Shown here: one piece after another, positions 9,574 through 19,131 of the stretch | How the letters are laid out: each line of letters begins with the position of its first letter | Position numbering within the stretch: position 1 is the stretch's first letter | From: Ypsolopha sequella | Taxonomy: Eukaryota > Arthropoda > Insecta > Lepidoptera > Ypsolophidae | Length of the DNA: 64,000 nucleotides | Assembly (NCBI GenBank): GCA_934047225.1 | Contig: OW204009.1 | Span: 15,690,501 to 15,754,500, forward strand | Direction of reading: 5' to 3' | Notes under the pieces: generated by a model | Databases searched by the model: none | Seen by the model: the letters and a program-made list of their open reading frames with translations, nothing else | What the model was told of the DNA's origin: nothing | Translations under genes and position numbers: made by a program

Positions 9574-10080
9574 CCGGCGAGGCCGAAGGCCGAGCCTACA
9601 AGTGTCTTCATAGCGAGGCCGAAAAACGAGCATGTGAAGACGGAGAACGCGCCAGTGAGGCCGAAGGCCGAGCTGGCAGCGTTCGGAGTCCGAACATGCG
9701 AGTTTTTCGGCCGAGCACGACACCGCGGCCACCAGAGTCATATCTGATGTCATTCTAGGGAGGCCGAAGGCCGACCCCGGAGGACGATTCCGGAGGAATC
9801 GTCCGGAGGCCAAACAGTACCAAGCGGCGAGGCCGGAGGCAGAGCCTGTGAGGCCGAAGGCCGAACCGAGTATAAGCGAGGCCGATGAACGAACATACGA
9901 GGCCGAAGGCCGAGTATGTGAGTTCATGAGGCCGAGTTCACTTTACCCCGAGAGCATTACAAGACTGTTTCTTTTGGACGTATCTTCCAAACGTTTGAGC
10001 TTGGGCTTAGCGGGATTCGACTCCGTTGAAAGTTGGTTCCAGCACATTTCGACCGTGTATATTTTGGACCTTTAACAACT
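9574..10080. repeat. GC-rich palindrome repeat, unit 2
   Basis: This is the second tandem unit, closely matching unit 1 but shorter. Where unit 1 has the long near-palindrome, this unit has a simple hairpin, a 10-bp stem around GGA (about 9782-9804). The rest, including the TATCTTCCAAAC-containing tail, follows unit 1 in order. Confidence 0.75.
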
Positions 10081-12052
10081 GTCAGAGTACACAATAGCAA
10101 AATATTAGTCCACTTCAATTGAATCAAAGTTACCACACGTATTTCAACGCGCTATTACGGTTACGACGATGACAATTTTGAAAACTGATCATGACCGATG
10201 ACTATATTCCCACCCGATCATGACCGATAACATTTCGTGATACAATTGACTTCTGCCCATTACTTGAATGTCGTCTGATAATTTGTTTCAACTCAATTTC
10301 AAACGTGTTTTTAACTCGATACCTTGTCCTGTCACGTTAACGAAAAAGTTACAACAACAACTAAATGCAACAACAAACAACAATAACGAAGTACAACTTG
10401 GAACAATTACAACTCACGCGGGCTGCCTGCAGCCCGCGCACCACGCAAACACTAGTGCATATATATACTTTTATAAATACACTAAACATAAATATACTTT
10501 TATCAGGTTAGTTAATAAGTAGTAGTAAAATAAGAGCTCACCGACATTGTTTTATTTTTTTTTATGGTTTTTTCCTTTAAAAATCCAATAAAACTTATAT
10601 TTTTATTTATCTGCATAAAATAGGCTTTCGTAACGTATTTTTTGTTACTTGAAAAAACCTGAGGTTTTTTTTTTGGTGGCGCCTGAAAGTAAAAAGTATT
10701 TCATAAAATTTTAATCTATGTAAAAATTTTCCAGAAACTACTTAAAATATCACCATTTTTTATGCCAGAAATGAATTCTACGTCCTTAATTTACCTGAAA
10801 AAGACACCCATCTTGATGTAGTTGACAAACTCAGACAGTTTATTTTTTTTAAATGACTCTTGGCGCAGTGCATCTTTGAACCCCCTTCCCCCCCCAAATT
10901 GAAGAGGCTCCCGAAGGCTACCGATCTTTATCGATAGATATTGGTCCAATAAACAATTGTGGCAAGTGGCATCCTTTCTTCCGGAAAACTAAACTGATGC
11001 CTTTTTTGGGGGCTAACAGTCTAAGCTAAACTTCGTAAGGCACAATTTATGTGGTCGCGGGACAAAACGCGTGAAAATATATTTATCGTGTGGGTTTTCT
11101 TTATCTTATTTTAACGACAAATATAAAAATAATGGTTCCCACTTAAAGAGGCTTAGATTTCAAATTAATTCTTAACACTATTAATATTAATACTTTCAGG
11201 ATAAATACACTTGCTAGCTCTACTACGTTCTGAGACTCGTGGTTAGTTTTTTTTTAAGACAACGAAGCGAGTTGTCTAACCTAACTTAGGTTAGAAGGTT
11301 AGGTACAGCGAATCGCGGAACGTAGTGGAGGAGTGGAAAAGGGGAGGGAGGAGATAAAAGGAACCCTTCTGTACCACTCCCCTTGACTGTAAATGCGTGA
11401 CTTTCTTTTTACATAACCCAAAATAATGAAATAAATAAAAGAAATAAAACACCTGATCTTCCTCTAACCTATAATGGTAACACCCCCATTATTTTGGTCA
11501 GTTATAAAAAGAAAGTTACGTACTTCCAGTCGAGGGGAGTAGTAGTGAAGGGTCCCTTTTACCTCCCCTTCCCTCATCTCACCCACTCTCCCAAATTCAG
11601 AAACGTCGTTTCTATTGATTGATTAAAGTGCGAACATTTATTTTGTATTCGAAGGTATTATTTTTGAAGGGCGTTGTAGTTATTTACAGTTGTATTATTG
11701 TTTTGGAAGTGCCTTGAACTTTTTTATTTACACTATAAAGTGCGTTTACGTCCTTTTAAAACAACTACCCAATTAAAAAATGCAAACCAGTCTGACTTAC
11801 TTACATAATTCGAAAATAAATTATAGTTGTCGATCTAAAATGATTGAATTTTCGTGTACGAAACAAATTATTAAATATACATCGCCACGACATGAATCCC
11901 CGAGGGGGTGTTAGAGGTGTACTGAGTGTGAACTGTGAAAATGCAAGCGTTTTACCCTTAAGCAACTGCCGATAGATATCTAAAAATTGCATTTTTACGG
12001 AGAGACGGAGGGAGTCTTTGCACCGCCTTAAAGCGAACTGTTTTTGTTGTAG
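10081..12052. other. Presumed intron 1 of esterase A, with a foldback element
   Basis: No coding exon is supported. The stretch near 11028-11110 resembles the end of intron 1 of copy B (about 27448-27530), so it is probably intron 1 of copy A. An imperfect inverted repeat, 11331-11428 against 11487-11587, forms a foldback element of about 257 bp. The ORF at 10268-10522 shows no family motif. The polypyrimidine tract and AG acceptor of exon 2 end at 12052. Confidence 0.55.
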
Positions 12053-15000
12053 GCCCCATTATCTGGACCAGTGTGGACAGAAACGTTTGAAGCTAATGTT
12101 AATAATATTAGATGTCCCCAACGGGGCCCTGATAGATTAGATGCTGCCTTGGCACAAATGGATATGAAGGAAGATTGTTTGATCGCTAATGTATACGTAC
12201 CAGATACAGAAGACACAAACTTATCTGTTGTTGTGATGGTCCATGGAGGTGCATACCGAATAGGTTGGGGCGATATGATGTCCCCAAAAGCTGTAGTGGC
12301 AGAAGGCAATTACATTGCCGTCACTTTTAACTATAGACTTGGTCTTCACGGGTTTTTGTGCTTGGGGACAGACGATATACCTGGTAATGCAGGAATGAAG
12401 GATCAAGTGGCTGCTCTGCGTTGGGTGAAAGAAAACATTGCCAGCTTCGGCGGCAACCCCGATGACATCACATTAACAGGCTTCAGTTCTGGATCTTCAG
12501 CTGTTGAATTACTTATGCTTTCAGAAACGACACATGGCCTGTTTCATAAGGTTGTACCAGAGAGTGGTGCTGCAGTAGCAGGTTGGAGTGTGCAACCAGA
12601 TCCAACAGAAATCGCATTAGAGTATGCTAGAACCTACTTACAATTCGAAACAGATGACATCCATGCTTTGAATGATTTATATAAAACGAAACCTCTTGAT
12701 GATTTGCTATTTAGATTAAATCACAGTAAAGATTCCAACTTATTTTTTGTTCCTTGCATCGAGCGAGACACTGGATCTGACAACTTAGAACTATTTCTTA
12801 AAGATGCTCCTATTGATATTATAAGGAACGGCAACTACAACCAATTGCCGGTGCTCATTGGTTTTACTGAAATGGAAGGTATAGAGAGACTAAATGAATT
12901 TGAGGAATGGAAAGATCAAATGAATGAACATTTTGAAGACTTCTTACCAGCAGATTTGATTTTCGAAAGTGTGGAACAAAAAGTGGAAGTAGCACAAAGG
13001 GTCAAAACATTCTACTTCGGCGATGAAGCAGTAAGCAATGAAACGATGCAGAATTACATAGACTATTTTGGCGATGTTATATTTGCTTACCCTGCGATGT
13101 TGTCTGTAAGACTGCAAGTAGAAGCGGGTAATAATGATATCTACTTGTATGAATACTCGTTTGTTGACGATATGCTTCAGTCCCAAAATGACTACAATTA
13201 TCGTGGTGCCGCACATACCGCCCAGTCAATCGCACTTAATGAAGACGGGGATTTAAGCACTTACTCTGAGGAATACAGAAATATGATAGGACTAATGAGA
13301 ACATTGTGGATTAATTTTTATAAAACTGGGTGAGTGTTTTATCATTACTTACAGATAAGTATTTAAGTACATTTAGTTTTAAGTATTTAGTGTTTTCTAT
13401 GAGTATAAGTCCTCTGCAATTTGAAACTACACTTTTAACTTAGAGTTGTTTTTAGGCGTGAAACTTGAACCAATAGTAAAAAAAGGTCTTTAAGAAAGGA
13501 CAAATAAAAAAAAGGGAACAGTTATATTAAATATCCATAATTTTATCGAGTAACAAATATCGAACTCCTTGAAATAATGTGAAGGGAAAAGTAGATTACA
13601 GTCCACTTCACCACAAGCGTTATCCACTCTGCTCTCCCAGCTATCTTAAGCTATTCTGTAATTAATTGTTTTTTTTTCTCAATTTAAATTAAGAGCTGTA
13701 CTCTTGTCGGTGAAGTCTTCTCCGTCCACTTCTGCACTGCGCCTTTTCTTTTACTTCTTGATACGACACATTTACTTTCTCTTTCACTTGATCCATGAAT
13801 GTTTTCTTAGGGCTTCCTCTCTTTCTTTTCCCTCCACTTTTCCAGGAATGATGTTTTTGATTCAATTGTGCCAGAATCTTTCCCCTTCTATTAACTATGT
13901 ATGGTCTACATCAAAACTCGCTTTTTGTTTACAATCTGCAGGATCTCTTCATTGCTCTTCTTTTCCATCGAACTTGGTCTTTTATTCTACGCCAACCCCA
14001 CATTTCAGACTTTCTCTGTCACGTTTTGTCATGTTCTACGTTTCACATCCATAAAGAGCAATGCTCCAGACGTATACTTTTATAAGACGTTTCCGAATAT
14101 TCCGCGACATGTGGGCTTTGGAAAGGTACTTTTCGTTGTTTAAAGCTTTCTTTGCCATTGCTATTCTAGCGACTATGTCTGGTGTACATCTGGAGTATTC
14201 TGGAGTCAATAGTAATCAGACTTTCTAATAATCTAAGCTGTTTTGTTTGTTCTATTGGTACGAGGCGAAGAAATCCCCTATTACTATTAAATAATCGTTA
14301 TTTGGTAGTACATTTTTACTACTTCATCATCTGAACGACTCCTTGTAGGCATATATATACTTGTGAAATTCAATATATTTAGGTTTACACTTAGTTTTTA
14401 TGAAATGAAATGAAATATATCTATTTATGTAATGTAGGTATAACGTACACTTATTACAGGTCAGTTTTAATGTAATATAAGTAATTAAATAATCTATGTG
14501 CATAGGTAATAGTTTTATGTATTAAATAATAATATGGGGAAATACACAGGGAAATAATAAAGATTAGGTTTACTTATATTAAAAAAAGATACACTTGAAT
14601 AAAATGAAAATATAGGAATAAGGAATAAATAATATTACTTATATTATGCAACACATGTAATAAATATATGCCTAACTTCGCCCATTCGATTAGTCTTGCT
14701 AATAAGAAGGGCAAGAAACTTAGCAAGATCATGTCTTTTTTTATAATAATAGATACAACTAAATGTAAAAAGTAAGCCTATACTTTAATTAAAAAAAGAA
14801 GCAATAAATACAAGACAGGAGAATATTATGTCATGAAGGCAAAAAGAAATATATAATACTTTTGTCTACCTGTCCACCTGCTTTTAGAGTAATTTCATCT
14901 ATTAACTAATTAACGTTAATTCTAGAGGAATCATAACATAAGATAGGAAATTATACTAACTACTATTATGACAAAGATCACTATCATAACCTCATGCTTT

Positions 15001-16802
15001 AGGATCGTCTAAGTAATCATTTATTTTATAATATGCCTTCCTCAATAGGCCCTGCTTAATAAACAGTTTAAACTGATTCTCTGACAAAGTAAGGGCCTCC
15101 TTTGGAAGTTTGTTGTAAAATCTTATACGATGTCCCACGAAAGAGGTACCCACATTGGCGAGTCTGATTTTTGGAAAAGCCAGCTTATGCTTACTACTGT
15201 TATCCTTCGTATATACGAGTATATTATAGTACCTTCGACTTGTTAAATCCACTTCTTGTTCAGAATTACTACGGTACCATTTGCTCTTTGTGTTTTCTCC
15301 AGTATATATAGTTCTGTAATCATCACTCCGATATTCCCCACTTATTTCTCATAATGTGTCACATAGTCCTATTATGTCATTTTATTTCCTTTTTAAACTC
15401 TTCTAATTTGCCTTTACGTTCCACATACCAACTTTACAAGGATAACGACCGAGTCAGCCTTGCTCCTGACCCTGCTGGACTCAGACCACCACGGCATGTT
15501 ACATCGTGGAGCCCGTTGTCAAGAACGTTACTCTCTTTATTTTCCGTCTTCATAACTCCATAATAGGGAATTTTGTTTCGTGGTTTCCCCGTTTGCCTTC
15601 CACACCGCAGTTCCACAGCAAATGTTACTTGCCTTGCAACATCAGGTCAAGAGTCCATTCTGAAAAGATTTATTCGGCCTCTAGCCAGTACTGGTGACAC
15701 TACTGCCTGACACCAGGGTCTTGGTTTTACCTTTTCCATCCATCACTGCCTTTGAGGTCTTCACCTGTAACCCTGAGCAAGGGTATGCGTTATACCCCGC
15801 AAATCTGGGTCCCCACCAGAACTCAGTCTCACTGCGGCCTACTGATTAATTAATTAATTGTTATTGGCGCTCTTTATCCCTCGTACTCTAACACTTACTC
15901 TACCTGTGTTAACTTGTGTTTTAGCTTAGTCGTTATTTTGTAAGTTATTTTGAATTTTTCCGTTTTGTTTGTGTCATAATAATTCCTTACGGCATTTGAA
16001 ATTAATGATTTTCGAATTTAGGCGTGTGCTCGAACAACGCTGTATGTTACATTTTGGCGAAAGTTATCTAATGATAGAAAAATGCTGTCCGTCAACACTG
16101 GCATTGTTCGCAACTGAGTTTTGTTTTACAATCATAATAGTAGTGAAGTTTAGCAACAGTCAAACGTTGGCATACAGTTGAACAATGATTTATGTTACAA
16201 AGATAAGCATTGTTCCATCATTAGATATCTTTCCCAATAATATAACATAGAGCGTTGTTCGAGCACACGCCTCAATTGATTCCTTCAACTTTTAACAACC
16301 CACATGGACGGGCGAGCTCCCACAAAATAATAGCTATCATACTATGCGGTTCAAATAAGAATAGGCAGGACTGTCAGGACGCCAATCTGCTGTCGTTGTC
16401 TCTTGCGCTATCGCCAGACAGAGCGAGAAAGAGATATGGCCAGCGAGGGAAGTTATCTGCGAGTCTGATCTTATTCTTATACTCGTATGAACCGCATAGA
16501 ACGTCAATCAATTTATAAACTTAACTGAGCTGCTTTATTTTGTTTTCAGGAAGCCAGTGACAGAACCTACAGCCGAATTTCCTCTAGGCTGGCCTGCTTC
16601 TTCAGCTAATGGCTCACCACACATGAATTTAGATAATCCTTCTACATTGGAAGGTATTTTGTTAGAAAATCGTGCCCAATTTTGGGACGAGATCTATGAG
16701 CAATACTATCGCAAGCCGATCCCACCACGATCGCATGGAATTACTTTAACAAAGAACAAAATTGTTATGATTTTTGTTTTGTTATTAATAAAGTACTGTT
16801 AA
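12053..16802 (+). CDS. Secreted-type carboxylesterase, copy A (first exon not found)
   Basis: Two exons are visible: 12053-13329 and 16550-16802, with AG/GT borders and phases 0 and 2 as in copies B-D. The protein is an alpha/beta-hydrolase of the carboxyl/cholinesterase family, which hydrolyses ester bonds. It shows HGGAY (oxyanion hole), GFSSG (nucleophile elbow), the acid in GFTEMEG and the histidine in GAAHTAQ. The signal-peptide exon expected upstream is absent between the DIRS element and 12053, so it lies beyond the window, or is lost. The stop used by B and C (CAT TGA) reads CAT GGA here, so the frame continues for 21 more residues, with a hydrophobic run (IVMIFVLLLI), to TAA at 16800-16802. 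Intron 2 (3.2 kb) contains a LINE remnant and a MITE. It could be a functional gene or a 5'-truncated duplicate. Confidence 0.85.
14390..15252 (-). pseudogene. 3' end of a non-LTR retrotransposon (LINE)
   Basis: On the minus strand, 15252-14992 reads as the C-terminal tail of a non-LTR reverse transcriptase ORF, with FVGHRIRFYNKLPKEALTLS and KAYYKINDYLDDPKA. An AT-rich 3' region follows to about 14400, where the TGAAA repeat, read on the minus strand as TTTCA repeats, resembles a typical LINE tail. The 5' part is missing, as in most dead-on-arrival copies. It lies in intron 2 of esterase A. Confidence 0.7.
16019..16273. mobile_element. 255-bp MITE with AATT target duplication
   Basis: Near-perfect inverted ends (GGCGTGTGCTCGAACAACGC and its complement) extend about 60 bp on each side. 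AATT flanks both ends (16015-16018 and 16274-16277). Intron 2 of copy B has the uninterrupted site at about 29738-29760 with a single AATT, which confirms the borders. No coding content. Confidence 0.82.
16787..16792 (+). promoter_or_regulatory. Poly(A) signal of esterase A
   Basis: AATAAA lies inside the extended reading frame, and the TAA stop follows 8 nt later. The same hexamer follows copies B (30228-30233) and D (47587-47592). Confidence 0.65.
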
Positions 16803-16974
16803 GGCTTTGCCTTCTATATTTCAAGGGTTTTTGTTTAAATATTCTAGGTCAACTACTTATCTGATCAATTGTAAAATTCACGAACATGTTTTTTCAGACC
16901 TTTATCTTTCCGTTATCAGGACAGTTACATTTCTCTAGATAAATTTATTATTTTTCCCTTTTAAGTGATAAAAT

Positions 16975-17240
16975 CGTTTTTAGGGTTCCGTACCCAAACG
17001 GTTACCAACGGGACCCTATTACTTGGACTCCGGCGTCCGTCTGTCTGTCCGTCTGATGTATTTCTGTTGCTGCTATAACAACAAATACTAAAAAAACAGA
17101 ATAAAATAAATATTTAAGGGGGCTCCCATACATATTTAACATCCCATACATTATAACAGACATATTTTTTTTGCCGTTTTTTATAGATGATGGTATGGAA
17201 CCCTTCGTGCGCGAGTCCGACTCGCACTTGGCCGGTATTT
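16975..17240. repeat. Interspersed repeat starting AGGGTTCCGTACC
   Basis: It begins with AGGGTTCCGTACCC, has a CCGTCTGTCTGTCCGTC run, and ends near GAGTCCGACTCGCACTTGGC. I recall these as ends of a very common repeat in moths. Related pieces occur at 18583-19131, about 21780, 23440-23505 and 34560-34625. Confidence 0.55.
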
Positions 17241-17379
17241 TATCTAAGCGGCTTGAGTTTTATCTCTGAAATAACTGCTATAGGACAAAAACTTGTTCCG
17301 AATATGTACATAAAAACCTAGAAAATTCACTGATTATACGCGTGCCGGCTGCGCACGAGGCGATCGTTCTAACCAGTCA

Positions 17380-17730
17380 GCCACAGCTTCAGGCTTCGAG
17401 AGGCGCGCCAAGCGGTTCTTCTTGCAACGGCGCCGGCGGAGAGAACAAATGTATGAAGTTGTGTAGAGCCGGCCATGGGTCGCCGCTCGCGCGTCTTGTC
17501 CGGCTTCGAATGACTTGCGCTCTTGGGACGGCGGTGTGCGGGGAGGCGGGCGGTTGAAACAGTGATCGACCGCACAGGACGAACCTAGTGTCGAGCTCTT
17601 TGAGCGAGCGAGCGCGCTATACATCCGATGCGGTGGAAAGCGCCGACGGGTGTCGCGGCAGGGCAAAGCCCGTCGCAAAAACCACCTGGAAGCGCAGCAA
17701 GAAGCGCCCCCAGAAGCCTGAAGCTGTGGC
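17380..17730. mobile_element. GC-rich 351-bp element with 18-bp inverted ends
   Basis: The ends GCCACAGCTTCAGGCTTC (17380-17397) and its exact complement (17713-17730) enclose a GC-rich core. The flanking sequence on both sides matches the 3' flank of copy C (about 38325-38400), which lacks this core. That supports an insertion here or a deletion there. No ORF with a recognisable motif is present. Confidence 0.6.
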
Positions 17731-17919
17731 CCTGGCGTAATGCAGACTTTCTGACAACATAATTAAGTTCAAAATCACTCAATAGAATTGTTGTGTTCCA
17801 TGGGTCAGCCCTTCAATCTCGGTACAGATGTTTTATCTCAAGATGGTGGGTCAGTCTTAGTAATGCGCGGTCCCTCCCACGCCCACGTATGAGCGTGCGT
17901 GATGTGTGTGACACATGAC

Positions 17920-18132
17920 CACAAAATAGATACTACCAGAAGGCCGACTCCACTCAACGAGCGAAAACAGACGCACACATGCATAGACGCGTACGTATGA
18001 GGATCTCGGCAGAATTTCGTATTGGCATTCGACCGACTTCGATCGAGATCGCCGTACGTATGCGTCTATGTATGCGTGTGCCTGTTTTCGCTTGTTATGC
18101 GGAGTGAACCTTCTGTAAGTGGTTATTTTGTG
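17920..18132. repeat. Foldback element, arms of about 88 bp
   Basis: 17920-18008 and 18045-18132 are imperfect inverted repeats sharing CACAAAATA ends and a GCGAAAACAG block. Non-coding. Confidence 0.6.
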
Positions 18133-18582
18133 ACATTACCTAGAGAAGCTCACTATTGTTGGCCGTTTGAATGGAAAACAACCAATTGAAAGAGCCCCGG
18201 CGCGATGGTCACACCCACCCTGCGGTCCGTAATAGAATTACAATGGATCATAAGCCATTCACTTCATACTTTCGTAATCGATTTTAGCGATATAATTCTA
18301 TTTCGGAACGCAGGGCCAGTGTCGTAGCAGAGAATATAAAGGTCGTAGCATGGAAGGGAGGCTGGGCGGACATGGCCCCGGGCGGCGTAGATGTGGGGGC
18401 GGTGCAAGCGCGGACAAGTTAAGCGCAAATCAGCGCAATTAAACAATCTTACGAAGGCATTATTTGTAAAAAATCCTAACAATTCAATATGGATTTTGCA
18501 AACGAGACAACAGCTTCCTTTTCTTTTGTTTTCAGCAGATGGTCAGCGGTTGTAAGAAGCGGCGAACTTTTATTTTGATTTT

Positions 18583-19131
18583 AGGGCTCCGTACCTAAAA
18601 GGTACAAAAGGATTCTTTATGGTGAGACTCCGTTGTCCGTCCTTCTTTTTTATATTTCTCATTTGTCCTCAATATTTTTTTTGATCGCTTTAGTTTTTCT
18701 ATGTTATGATCTATATATTTTTCGGTCAACTAGTTTCGAAGATAAGATTTCGAAGATAATACATATTTTTGTGTTTTTTTAAAGATTGCTCGAAACCAGT
18801 GCCAGTAAATAATTAAAGTAAAAGTATAAATTTTTACAATCAGCTTTTTAATATCTACAATTTGATACCCATTTTGTGTTGTTAGGATAATATTTTTTCA
18901 TTTTTCTCACTTTTGTCTTGGAAATATTTTGAACAATTTAAAAATTTTCATGTTTTTTTTTACACTGTGATATATGTGAGCAAATTAATGCTATTTTTGT
19001 GCTAAATTTCATGTCTTTATCTTTAACGGTGCAAAAGTTATGAGGCTATGACATACGGACGGATAGACGGACGGACAACGGAGTCTCACCATAAACGTTC
19101 CTTTTGTACCTTTTAGGTACTACGGAACCCT
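18583..19131. mobile_element. 549-bp inverted-repeat element with AGGG[C/T]TCCGTA ends
   Basis: The left end (18583-18642) and the complement of 19070-19131 agree over about 60 bp, including GGTGAGACTCCGTTGTCCGTC. The core is AT-rich and non-coding. It is probably a non-autonomous relative of the repeat at 16975. Confidence 0.65.

Noticed and set aside
9046..9927. ORFs of 70-140 codons on both strands rich in EAEGRA or RPSASL
   Set aside because: They follow the palindromic repeat in several frames at once and look like by-products of its composition, not proteins.
10268..10522. 84-codon ORF rich in Asn/Gln/Thr
   Set aside because: No family motif, low-complexity content, and no paralogue in the other esterase introns.
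12071..12073. Methionine start at the beginning of each esterase exon 2 ORF (MWTETF)
   Set aside because: The codon is GTG, and splice signals with exon 1 give KAPLSGPVWTETF, so this is an internal valine.
15430..15870. ORFs on both strands near KDNDRVSLAPDPAGLRPP
   Set aside because: It looks like part of a dispersed repeat, but I could not identify the family or a consistent frame, so no gene is called.
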